DNA from: Rhodoplanes elegans
Lineage (GTDB): Bacteria; Pseudomonadota; Alphaproteobacteria; Rhizobiales; Xanthobacteraceae
DNA: 32,615 nt
Assembly: GCF_016653355.1 (NCBI RefSeq)
Contig: NZ_NHSK01000178.1
Span: 1-32,615 of the forward strand
Reading direction: 5' to 3'
The notes beneath the pieces were generated by a model, which was not told where the DNA came from, searched no databases, and saw only the letters and a list, made by a program, of their open reading frames with translations. Every line of letters starts with the position of its first letter. Within the stretch, counting starts at the first letter, position 1. The position numbers and the translations under genes are program-made. Below are positions 1 to 6,909 of the stretch, in pieces.

Positions 1-123
1 GCCATACCCTTGGCCCCAGCCCGGCCCGTACCCCTGACCCTGGCCCCAGCCCTGCGCATCGGCCGCGAGCGTGCCGGCCGCGAGCAACGCGACCGCGACG
101 ACGATCGTGCGAGCCGTTATCAT
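1..123 (-). CDS. Small secreted Gly-rich protein (3' part cut by window edge)
   Basis: The reading frame runs from an ATG at 123 off the left edge, so only the first 41 residues are visible. They begin with a short signal peptide (MITARTIVVAVALLAAGTLA, likely cut near ADA-Q) and continue as a Gly/Trp/Gln/Tyr-rich stretch with repeated GWGQG and GYG units. A strong Shine-Dalgarno AGGAGG lies seven bases before the ATG, which supports a real gene despite its shortness. It is divergent from the PepSY gene at 250. A predicted regulator site at 188-226 lies between them, and its promoter-side sequence resembles the one in front of the cytochrome b561 gene. I infer that it belongs to the same regulon and is exported to the periplasm or beyond. 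No family is recognised and no function is claimed. Confidence 0.75.
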   Translation of the reverse strand, partial: MITARTIVVAVALLAAGTLAADAQGWGQGQGYGPGWGQGYG

Positions 124-187
124 GTCGTCCTCCTGAGTTCCGGTCGGGACAAAGCTCCCGATCGACCGCAAGCGTCGCACAGGGCGG

Positions 188-226
188 CTGATCCGGGTCT
201 GACGCGGCCCGTCAGGCGCCCGTCAG
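188..226. promoter_or_regulatory. Predicted response-regulator operator, copy 1
   Basis: Four half-sites are arranged as CTGAT-N6-CTGAC-N7-GTCAG-N6-GTCAG, at 188-192, 199-203, 211-215 and 222-226. Each arm is a direct repeat with an 11-bp period, one helical turn, which is the usual layout for OmpR/PhoB-type regulators. The two arms face each other. The same arrangement with identical spacings is found at 2732-2770. On the minus-strand side it is followed after 7 bases by GTGCGAC (180-174), as in the second copy. Binding by the regulator at 694-1368 is an inference from proximity and architecture. Confidence 0.65.
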
Positions 227-249
227 GACGACGCGACGAGACTGCCGCG

Positions 250-666
250 ATGACCCTGCCCCGCCGATCCCTCGTCCTCGCCGGCCTCGCCCTTCTCACC
301 GGTGCGTCTCCCGCCCTCGCCCAGCGCGGTGACGGTCCGCCGTGGGGCGGCGGCGGCCCGCCGCCCTGGGCCGGCCGCGGCCGCGGCGAAGGACGCTACG
401 GGGAGGGGCGCGGCGAGGGCCGGCGGCGGCGCCAGCGCGGCGATCACGACTGCGCCCTCAAGGCGCTGTCCGAGGGCCGCGCCAAGCCGCTCTCCGAGCT
501 CCTGCCGGTGATCGAGAAGGAGCTCGGCGGCCAGGCCATCGACGTCGAGCTCGAGCACTGCCACGGTCGCATCGTCTACGAGGTGAAGGCGCTTCGCCCC
601 GACGGCAAGCTGGTCGAGGCGAAGGTCGACGCCCTGACCGGCAAGCCGGTCGCGGACGACGACTGA
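250..666 (+). CDS. Secreted PepSY-domain protein
   Basis: A 138-residue exported protein. Residues 1-24 are a signal peptide with RR at 5-6 and an ALA-Q cleavage site. Residues 26-64 are a low-complexity Gly/Pro/Arg linker, and residues 67-134 match a single PepSY domain (ALKALSEGRAKPLSELLP, then GRIVYEVKAL and DALTGKPV). PepSY proteins are periplasmic or membrane-attached and are often found next to two-component systems and redox proteins, where they may modulate signalling or partner activity. The gene is 27 bases upstream of the response regulator and probably starts the operon PepSY-regulator-kinase. The ATG at 250 was chosen because it gives a proper signal peptide. Its Shine-Dalgarno is weak, and the operator ends only 23 bases upstream, so the 5' leader must be very short. 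Confidence 0.85.
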   Translation: MTLPRRSLVLAGLALLTGASPALAQRGDGPPWGGGGPPPWAGRGRGEGRYGEGRGEGRRRRQRGDHDCALKALSEGRAKPLSELLPVIEKELGGQAIDVELEHCHGRIVYEVKALRPDGKLVEAKVDALTGKPVADDD

Positions 667-693
667 GGACGAGGACCGAAAGGACGACGAGCG

Positions 694-1368
694 ATGCGCA
701 TCCTGGTGGTCGAGGACGAGCCCCGCATCGCCCGCGACATCGCCGCGGCGCTGACCGCCGCCGGCGGCGTCGTCGAGGTGGTCGCCGATGGCGAGGAGGC
801 GTGGTTCAAGGGCGACACCGAGGACTACGCCCTGGTCGTCCTCGATCTCGGCCTGCCGCGGCTCGACGGCCTCGCCGTGCTCAAGCGCTGGCGCGCCAAC
901 CGCCGGCAGACGCCGGTGCTGATCCTCACGGCGCGCGGCACCTGGGCCGAGCGGGTCGAGGGCATCGACGCCGGCGCCGACGACTACCTGCCGAAGCCGT
1001 TCCGCATGGAGGAGCTGGTGGCGCGCGCCCGGGCCCTGATCCGCCGCTCCGCCGGCATCGGCACCGCCGTCATCACGGCCGGCCCGCTCACCGTCGATCC
1101 GCGCGACATGAAGGTGTTTTCCCGCGGCGTCCCGGTGAATCTCTCACCACTCGAGTATCGGCTGGTCGCCTATCTGGCGCTCCACCAGGATCGCGTCGTG
1201 CCGCCGCACGAGCTGATCGACCAGCTCTACGGCACCGACGACGCCCGCGACGCCAACGCGCTCGAGGCGCTGGTGATGCGGTTGCGGCGAAAGCTCGGCG
1301 CCGACGCCATCGAGACGCGGCGCGGCTTCGGCTATCGCATCGGCGAGGGCAAGGAGGCGACCTCGTGA
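694..1368 (+). CDS. OmpR/QseB-family response regulator
   Basis: A 224-residue DNA-binding response regulator. The receiver domain (about 1-115) has the acidic pair E7/D8, the phospho-acceptor D51 in VVLDLGLP, and the Lys of the LPKPF motif. The winged-helix Trans_reg_C domain covers about 125-220, with PLEYRLVAYLALH, an ALEALVMRLRRKL recognition helix and the RRGFGYRI wing. It is of the QseB/PhoP type by length and order. The stop codon overlaps the GTG start of the kinase (GTGA), so the two are translationally coupled cognate partners. Similar regulator-kinase pairs are known beside SHP/DHC/b561 clusters in other proteobacteria. The 11-bp-spaced direct repeats at 188-226 and 2732-2770 are its most likely targets. 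The signal it responds to is not known. Confidence 0.93.
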   Translation: MRILVVEDEPRIARDIAAALTAAGGVVEVVADGEEAWFKGDTEDYALVVLDLGLPRLDGLAVLKRWRANRRQTPVLILTARGTWAERVEGIDAGADDYLPKPFRMEELVARARALIRRSAGIGTAVITAGPLTVDPRDMKVFSRGVPVNLSPLEYRLVAYLALHQDRVVPPHELIDQLYGTDDARDANALEALVMRLRRKLGADAIETRRGFGYRIGEGKEATS

Positions 1369-2735
1369 TCGCCGGCTCGCTCCGGCTCCGCCTGCTGGTC
1401 GCCGGAGCCGTGTCGATCCTGGTCGCGCTCGGGGTCGCCGCCTTCGGCCTGTCGGTGCTGTTCGAGCGCCATGCCGAGCGCGGCATGACCGACGAGCTCG
1501 TCGTGCTGCTCGACCGGCTCGCCGCCGGGATCGACCGCGATGCCGACGGCAAGCTCGCCGTCGCCGATCCGCCCGACGACCCCCGGTTCGAGAAGCCGCT
1601 GTCCGGCCTCTACTGGCAGGTGACGCGCGAGCCCGGCGGCCTCGTCGATCGCTCCCGCTCGCTGTGGGACTTCGAGCTGACGCCGCCGCAGGACGAGCCT
1701 GCGGAAGGCACCGTGCATCGCCACCGAATCGCCGGGCCGGGCGGCACGCAGCTGATGGCGGTCGAGCGCCGCATCGTCCTGCCGGCCCGGCTCGGCGGCG
1801 CCACGGTCCGCCTGGTGGTCGGCCGCGACGCCGCCGACCTCGCCACCGCCCGGGCCGAGTTCACCAGCGAATTGCTGCCGTTCCTGGCGCTGGTCGCGCT
1901 GCTCCTGGTGATCGCCTCGGCCGTGCAGGTGCGGGTCGGCCTCGCGCCCTTAGCCGCCGTGCAGGCGCGCCTCGCCGCGATCCGCTCCGGCCGCACCGAA
2001 CGGCTCGGCATTGCTTTTCCGGACGAGGTGCGGCCGCTCGCCGCCGAGGTCGACGGGCTGCTCGTCCAGCGCGACCGCCAGGTCGAGACGGCGCGGGCGC
2101 GGGCCGCCGACCTCGCCCACGGGCTCAAGACGCCGCTGCAGGTGCTGGCCGGCGACATCGACCGGCTCAAGCAGAAGGGCGAGACGGCGATCGCGGCGGA
2201 TCTCGACCTGGTCGGCGAGACGATGCGGCGCCATGTCGAGCGCGAGCTCGCCCGCGCCCGGCGCACCGCGGTCGCGGCCGATGCGGCAGCCCCGGTCGGC
2301 GCGGTGGCGCAGCGGGTCGTCGACGTCGTCCGCCGCACCCCGACCGGCGATGCGCTCGACTGGGAGGTCACGGTCGATCCGCAGCTCGCCGCCCGCATCG
2401 CGCCCGACGACCTCGCCGAGATCCTCGGCAATCTGCTCGACAACGCCGCCCGCCACGCCCGCGAGCGCGTCGCCATCACGGCGGCAATCGAGGACGGCGA
2501 CGTGGTGCTGCGGGTGATCGACGACGGGCCCGGCATCCCGGCCGCCCTGGTGCCGCAGGCGCTGCGCCGCGGCGGCCGCATCGACTCCGGCCCCGGCACC
2601 GGGCTGGGCCTCGCCATCGCCAGCGACATCGCCGACGCCTGGAACGGGACGCTGCGGCTCGGCCCGACCGAGCCCGGCCGCATGACCGCGGCCGTCCGTC
2701 TGCCGCGGGCGGCGCCCCTGCAGGACGGCCGCTGA
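1365..2735 (+). CDS. Membrane sensor histidine kinase
   Basis: A 456-residue inner-membrane kinase starting at a GTG that overlaps the regulator's stop codon. The first membrane helix is at about 10-33 and the second at about 171-188, so residues 34-170 form a periplasmic sensor region. A HAMP-like linker follows. The dimerisation/phospho-acceptor motif DLAHGLKTPL carries H252. The ATPase domain has the N-box NLLDNAARHA (N360), the G1 box DDGPGIP (387-392) and the G2 box GTGLGLAI. Its architecture is QseC/PhoQ-like, which fits the upstream QseB-like regulator. The stop codon lies inside the second predicted operator. The periplasmic domain shows no recognised ligand-binding fold. Confidence 0.93.
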   Translation: MIAGSLRLRLLVAGAVSILVALGVAAFGLSVLFERHAERGMTDELVVLLDRLAAGIDRDADGKLAVADPPDDPRFEKPLSGLYWQVTREPGGLVDRSRSLWDFELTPPQDEPAEGTVHRHRIAGPGGTQLMAVERRIVLPARLGGATVRLVVGRDAADLATARAEFTSELLPFLALVALLLVIASAVQVRVGLAPLAAVQARLAAIRSGRTERLGIAFPDEVRPLAAEVDGLLVQRDRQVETARARAADLAHGLKTPLQVLAGDIDRLKQKGETAIAADLDLVGETMRRHVERELARARRTAVAADAAAPVGAVAQRVVDVVRRTPTGDALDWEVTVDPQLAARIAPDDLAEILGNLLDNAARHARERVAITAAIEDGDVVLRVIDDGPGIPAALVPQALRRGGRIDSGPGTGLGLAIASDIADAWNGTLRLGPTEPGRMTAAVRLPRAAPLQDGR

Positions 2736-2770
2736 CGGGAGCCTGACGGCGCGGGTCAGAAGCGCGTCAG
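2732..2770. promoter_or_regulatory. Predicted response-regulator operator, copy 2 (b561-SHP-DHC promoter)
   Basis: Half-sites are CTGAC 2732-2736, CTGAC 2743-2747, GTCAG 2755-2759 and GTCAG 2766-2770, giving spacers of 6, 7 and 6 bases exactly as at 188-226. The kinase stop codon TGA (2733-2735) lies in the first half-site. Seven bases downstream is GTGCGAC (2778-2784), at the same distance as on the Gly-rich-gene side of copy 1. The site ends 54 bases before the cytochrome b561 ATG, a sensible activator position. I could not define a convincing -10 box. Confidence 0.68.
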
Positions 2771-2824
2771 CCGGCGCGTGCGACAAGGCTGCATTGTTCC
2801 TGAAGCAGATCGGGATTCCGCATC

Positions 2825-3403
2825 ATGACCACGTCCATCGCCACGCCGCCCATCGCCACCGACAGATTTCGTTACGACACCTTCACCCAGGCCCTCCACT
2901 GGCTGACCCTGATCGCCGTCGCCGGCGCGTTCGTCAGTGGCCAGCTGATGGACGACATGCCGCGCGGCGCCGCCAAGGCGCAGCTCATCTCCACCCACAT
3001 CTCGGTCGGCCTCCTGGTGCTGACCTTCACGGTGCTGCGCCTCGCGCGGCGCATCGCCGTGCCGCAGCCGGACCCGATCCCCGGCGCGCCGCTCGTCCAG
3101 ATGGCCGCCAAGGCCATGCATCTGACGCTGTACCTCCTCTTGGTCATCGTGCCGATCGCCGGCATGGCGATGGTGTGGGCGAAGGGCCGCACGGTCGGCT
3201 TCTTCGGCCTGTTCACGCTGCCGCCGCTGATCGGGCCGGACCGCGACCTCGCGCACCGGCTCGGCGAGATGCACGAGATCGGCGCCAACCTGATCCTCGT
3301 CCTGGCCGGCGTGCACGCGGCGGCCGCCATCGTCCACCACACGATGCTGAAGGACGGCGCCATCGCCCGCATGCTGCCGTTCGGCACGTCGCGCCACGGC
3401 TGA
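2825..3403 (+). CDS. Cytochrome b561 (YceJ-type membrane b-type cytochrome)
   Basis: A 192-residue integral membrane protein with four predicted helices (about 22-41, 55-75, 97-118 and 148-172). It belongs to the prokaryotic cytochrome b561 family, which takes electrons from the quinol pool and passes them to periplasmic acceptors. Candidate heme ligands are H25 (ALHWL), H58 (STHISVG), H150 (EMHEIGANL) and H164, with further His at 99 and 144. It is the first gene of a probable operon with SHP (37 bases downstream) and DHC. That trio is known from Rhodobacter sphaeroides and other bacteria, where b561 is thought to be the membrane electron entry point. It lies directly behind the predicted operator at 2732-2770. 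Confidence 0.9.
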   Translation: MTTSIATPPIATDRFRYDTFTQALHWLTLIAVAGAFVSGQLMDDMPRGAAKAQLISTHISVGLLVLTFTVLRLARRIAVPQPDPIPGAPLVQMAAKAMHLTLYLLLVIVPIAGMAMVWAKGRTVGFFGLFTLPPLIGPDRDLAHRLGEMHEIGANLILVLAGVHAAAAIVHHTMLKDGAIARMLPFGTSRHG

Positions 3404-3440
3404 TCCGCGCCGCACCGACCGACGATCCAGGAGACGACCC

Positions 3441-3911
3441 ATGACCGGACTCCCGTCCGGCCGGCGCACCGCGCCGGCCGCCCGCCGCCTCGTCCCCGCG
3501 CTTCAGGTGACCGCGGCCCTGCTGCTCGCCTGTGTCGCCGCGCCGGGCCTCGCCCAGCCGGGCGCCGCCCAGCGCGCCGTGCTCGACCGCACGATCGCCG
3601 AGGCCCGCACGGCCGATGCCGGCTTCGGGGCGTCGGCGGAGCGCGGCCGCGCCCTGTTCATGAGCAGCCCGGCCGCCGGCAAGCCCGACACGCCGTCCTG
3701 CACGTCGTGCCACACGACGAATCTCGCCCGCGCCGGCCAAGCGCGCGCCGGCAAGACGATCGAGCCGCTCGCCCCCTCGGTCGTGCCGACCCGCCTGTCG
3801 GATCCGGCCACCGTGGACAAGTGGCTCCGCCGGAACTGCCCCGACGTGCTCGGCCGCGAGTGCTCGGCCGCCGAGCGGGCGGATCTCGTCGCCTTCCTGA
3901 TCGGCCAGTGA
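3441..3911 (+). CDS. shp: SHP-type oxygen-binding c-type cytochrome (DUF1924)
   Basis: A 156-residue periplasmic monoheme cytochrome c. A signal peptide ends near AQPGAAQ (about residue 38). The heme motif is CTSCH (C87, C90, H91). The C-terminal segment WLRRNC...GREC closely matches sphaeroides heme protein: N132 corresponds to the distal Asn ligand that is displaced when O2 or NO binds, and C133/C141 can form the conserved disulfide. RTGK/PLAPS-like residues (AGKTIEPLAPS, 103-113) are also typical. SHP is reported to bind oxygen and NO and to accept electrons from the diheme cytochrome DHC, which is encoded next here. A role in NO or O2 reduction is known for the family but has not been tested for this protein. 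The Shine-Dalgarno AGGAGA lies before the ATG. Confidence 0.93.
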   Translation: MTGLPSGRRTAPAARRLVPALQVTAALLLACVAAPGLAQPGAAQRAVLDRTIAEARTADAGFGASAERGRALFMSSPAAGKPDTPSCTSCHTTNLARAGQARAGKTIEPLAPSVVPTRLSDPATVDKWLRRNCPDVLGRECSAAERADLVAFLIGQ

Positions 3912-3937
3912 CACCAGCTCCGGTTGATCGGTTCGTT

Positions 3938-4040
3938 GTCATTCCGGGGCGCGCCGAAGGCGCGAACCCGGAATCCAACGGCTGACTCCACGCGCTCGGC
4001 TGGATTCCGGGTTCGGCGCTGTGCGCCGCCCCGGAATGAC
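3938..4040. repeat. GC-rich palindromic element, family A, copy 1 (short form)
   Basis: The outer inverted repeat GTCATTCCGGGGCG (3938-3951) pairs perfectly with 4027-4040. An inner one, GAACCCGGAATCCA (3964-3977), pairs perfectly with 4001-4014. The element fills most of the gap between SHP and DHC. In a shared transcript it would fold into a long hairpin between the two cytochrome genes. Related copies are at 12463-12581, 28407-28530 and 31477-31594. This copy lacks the conserved centre of the others. Confidence 0.88.
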
Positions 4041-4082
4041 TGCCCCGAGCCGATCAGCCGAATCACGCATGAGAGGACGATG

Positions 4083-4589
4083 ATGTCGGACAAATGGATG
4101 TGGATCCTGCGCCCGTTGGTGCTGGTCGGTGCCCCCGCCGTGGTGCTCGTCACGCTCGCGAGCCCGCTGGTCGCCGACGGGCTGCGGCTGGACCCGGTGC
4201 GCGACCCGGTCGTGAAGGCGGAATGCGGCGCCTGCCATCTGGTCTATCCGGCCGGGCTACTGCCGGCGCGCTCGTGGCGGGCCATGACGGCGAACCTATC
4301 AAATCACTTCGGTGACAACGCCGCGCTCGACCAGGCGACCACCGACCGCATCGCCGCCTATCTCGCCGCCAACGCGGCCGACGCCGCCGGGCGCAACAGC
4401 AAGATGATGCGCAAGCTCTCGCCCGAGGTGACGCCGGCCCGCATCACCGAGCTGCCGTGGTGGACCCGCAAGCACGAGCGCAAGGACCGGGTCGCGCCGG
4501 CGACGCTCGCCCGCAAGGGCGCCAAGTTCCGCGGCGACTGCAAGGCCTGCCACGAGGACGCCGAGCAGGGCTGGTTCGACGAGGAGTGA
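4083..4589 (+). CDS. dhc: Diheme cytochrome c (DHC family)
   Basis: A 168-residue diheme cytochrome c. It has an N-terminal hydrophobic helix (about 8-30) that acts as a signal or anchor. Heme motifs are CGACH (C48, C51, H52) and CKACH (C153, C156, H157). H75 in NHFGDNA and H131 are likely distal ligands. ECGACH, LLPARSW and HFGDNA are hallmark blocks of the DHC family, the electron donor to SHP. It follows SHP after 171 bases that hold a palindromic element. The ATG at 4083 is six bases from the Shine-Dalgarno AGAGG and was preferred over the adjacent in-frame ATG at 4080, which is only three bases away. With b561 and SHP it completes the expected three-component chain. Confidence 0.92.
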   Translation: MSDKWMWILRPLVLVGAPAVVLVTLASPLVADGLRLDPVRDPVVKAECGACHLVYPAGLLPARSWRAMTANLSNHFGDNAALDQATTDRIAAYLAANAADAAGRNSKMMRKLSPEVTPARITELPWWTRKHERKDRVAPATLARKGAKFRGDCKACHEDAEQGWFDEE

Positions 4590-4639
4590 GCGGGTTCGGC
4601 GGACCCGAGATTAGTTGCTGCCGCGCGTCCCCGCGAAGG

Positions 4640-4846
4640 CGCTACGGGATGCACACATCGCACGCCATGCATGAGAGCGTCATGCGCGGGTTTGACCCGC
4701 GCATCCATCGCCTTCGCCTGAAAGCACTCTCTCGCAGCGAGATGGGTCGCCGGGTCAAGCCCGGCGACGACGGCGGAGGGGGTAGCAGGCGTGTTTGCCC
4801 CTCACTGAAACTTCTCAGCTTTCTGAGATGTATGCATCCCGTAGCG
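4640..4846. repeat. Nested palindromic element, family B, in the 354-bp gap 4590-4943
   Basis: This is the only structure I see in the gene-free stretch 4590-4943. The outer 20-bp arms (4640-4659 and 4827-4846, CGCTACGGGATG...) are inverted with one mismatch. Inside lie two self-complementary hairpins, ATGCGCGGG-tttga-CCCGCGCAT (4682-4704) and TCGCCGGG-tcaag-CCCGGCGA (about 4746-4766). These two are themselves inverted relatives of each other. The inner part is of a kind common between genes in Hyphomicrobiales. It separates the DHC gene from the multicopper oxidase and may end or stabilise transcripts. Confidence 0.8.
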
Positions 4847-4943
4847 CGAAGGCGGGAATGAGCGGAGTGTGGCTTTCGCTCCGCGCCGCGATCGCATACG
4901 GTCAGTTGCATGTGATCAGGTCGTCGGACAGCCGGAGCATGCC

Positions 4944-6893
4944 ATGCCGATCGATCGTCGTGCCTTCCTCGCGTATGGGGCCGGGACCTCGCTCGGCCTG
5001 TTCGTCCAGGATCCTTTCGGCCGATCGCGTGCGATCGCCGGGCCGGTGATGGGCGGCAGCCTGCGGGTCGACCGGGTCGAGCGGTTCGCCATGCCGCTCG
5101 CCGTGCCGAAGGCGATGCCGCGCTCCGGCCCGAACACCTACCGGATCGCGGCGCGCCAGCAGCGCCAGCAGATGCTGCCGCCGCCCTTCGGCCGGACGAC
5201 TCTCTGGTGCTACGGCGCCGAGGGCCACGACGACAGCTTCGCCTCGCCGGCCGCGACCATCGAGGCGACGCGCGGCACGCCGATCGAGATCACCTGGATC
5301 AACGACCTGATGACGGCGGAGCGGCGCTTCCGGCCGCATCTCCTGCCGGTCGACCCGACGCTGCACTGGGCCAATCCGGGCGGCCGCCGCGACACCCGCC
5401 CGACCTTCACGGCGACGCCGGGGCCGTACCGCGGACCGGTGCCGCTGGTCACCCACGTGCACGGCATGGAGGCCGTGGAGGATTGGAGCGACGGCTATCC
5501 GGAGGCGTGGGTGCTGCCCGACGCCGTCGACCTGCCCGAGGGCTTCGCGCCGGTCGGCACCTGGTACGACTTCTTCTGGGCGAAGTCGGGCCGCAGCGAC
5601 TGGGGGGCGGGCCGCGTCACCTACCGCTATCCCAACAGCCAGCGCCCCGGGATGCTCTGGTATCACGACCACACCCTGGGCCTGACCCGGCTCAACGTCT
5701 ATGCCGGCCTCGCCGGCCTCTATCTGATCCGCAGCGACGACCCGGCCGACCATCCGCGCGTCGCCGGGGACGGTACGACCGCGGTGCTGCCGGCAGGCGC
5801 GCTCGAGATCCCGCTCGCCATCACCGACCGCTCGTTCAACGCCGACGGCTCGCTCTACTACCCGGACAGCCGGCGGCTGTTCGACGGCTATGCCGGGCCG
5901 TTCATCCCGGCCTCCGACGTCGCTCCGATCTGGGTGCCGGAGTTCCTCGGCAACGTGATGGTGGTCAATGGCCGCGCCTGGCCGCGCTGCGAGGTGGAGC
6001 CGCGGCGCTATCGCCTGCGCGTCCTCAACGCCTGCAACGCGCGGGTCCTGATCCTGCGCTTCGCCGACCCCAAGGTGGAGGTCTGGCAGATCGGTACCGA
6101 GGGCGGTTTCCTGCGCGCGCCCGTGAAGCTGCGCGACGTGCTCCTGGCGCCGGCCGAGCGCGCCGATCTGATCGTCGACTTCTCGCGCCTCGCGCCGGGC
6201 AGCCGCGTCACGCTGCGCAATCTCGGGCCGGATGCGCCCTACAAGGGCGAGCCCGACGAGGATCCGGCCGAGCGCCGCAGCACCGGTCAGGTGATGCAGT
6301 TCCGCGTCGTTCCGGCGACCGGCCCGGACAACACCACGCCGCCGGCCCGCCTCGCCCTGCCGCCGATCGCGGCGCTGCCCGAGCCGGTGCGCGAGCGGGC
6401 GCTGGCGCTGGTCGAGCAGATGGCGCCGTCGCGCAAGGGCGAGGTGCCGCACGAGGCGGCGCTCGCCACCTTCGATCCCGGGCTCGGCCGCGACCGCGGC
6501 GTCACGCTGCGCCACTGGGCCGACCCGGTGACCGAGAACCCGGCGCCGGGCGACACCGAGGTCTGGGCGTTCCACAATCTCACCGGCGACGCGCATCCGA
6601 TGCACGTCCACGACGTCCTGTTCCAGGTGGTCGACCGCCGCGCCCTCGACGACGAGACCGGCCGGCCCGAGGGTCCGGCGCGGCCGCCGCGACCCGAGGA
6701 GGACGGCTGGAAGGACACCGTGATCGCCCGGCCCGGCGAGGTGACGCGGGTGCGGATGCGGTTCGCGAAGGCCGGCCAGTTCGTCTGGCACTGCCACATG
6801 GTCGAGCACGAGGACAACGAGATGATGCGGCCGTTCCGGGTCGGCCCCGAGCAGCCCGGCGAGCCGCAGGACCACGGCGCCCCGAAGACCTGA
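4944..6893 (+). CDS. Tat-type multicopper oxidase (CotA/bilirubin-oxidase-like)
   Basis: A 649-residue exported multicopper oxidase. The N-terminus has DRRAFL (R5-R6) followed by a hydrophobic stretch, which suggests Tat export with copper loading in the cytoplasm. All four copper motifs are present: THVHG (H171, H173), WYHDH (H241, H243), HPMHVH (H551, H554, H556) and HCHMVEHEDNEM (H616, C617, H618, H622, axial M627). The last motif and the long spacing before it resemble the CotA/phenoxazinone-synthase branch. Such enzymes oxidise phenols, bilirubin or metal ions and reduce O2 to water. The true substrate cannot be read here, and no Met-rich copper-resistance segment is obvious. The ATG at 4944 has the Shine-Dalgarno CCGGAG six bases upstream. 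An overlapping out-of-frame ATG lies at 4939. Confidence 0.92.
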   Translation: MPIDRRAFLAYGAGTSLGLFVQDPFGRSRAIAGPVMGGSLRVDRVERFAMPLAVPKAMPRSGPNTYRIAARQQRQQMLPPPFGRTTLWCYGAEGHDDSFASPAATIEATRGTPIEITWINDLMTAERRFRPHLLPVDPTLHWANPGGRRDTRPTFTATPGPYRGPVPLVTHVHGMEAVEDWSDGYPEAWVLPDAVDLPEGFAPVGTWYDFFWAKSGRSDWGAGRVTYRYPNSQRPGMLWYHDHTLGLTRLNVYAGLAGLYLIRSDDPADHPRVAGDGTTAVLPAGALEIPLAITDRSFNADGSLYYPDSRRLFDGYAGPFIPASDVAPIWVPEFLGNVMVVNGRAWPRCEVEPRRYRLRVLNACNARVLILRFADPKVEVWQIGTEGGFLRAPVKLRDVLLAPAERADLIVDFSRLAPGSRVTLRNLGPDAPYKGEPDEDPAERRSTGQVMQFRVVPATGPDNTTPPARLALPPIAALPEPVRERALALVEQMAPSRKGEVPHEAALATFDPGLGRDRGVTLRHWADPVTENPAPGDTEVWAFHNLTGDAHPMHVHDVLFQVVDRRALDDETGRPEGPARPPRPEEDGWKDTVIARPGEVTRVRMRFAKAGQFVWHCHMVEHEDNEMMRPFRVGPEQPGEPQDHGAPKT

Positions 6894-6909
6894 GCCACAC
6901 GGCCGTGCC

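Noticed and set aside
2778-2797. Candidate sigma-70 promoter (GTGCGAC and CATTGT) before cytochrome b561
   Set aside because: The spacing is wrong for -35/-10 boxes. Only the shared GTGCGAC position is reported, without a promoter call.
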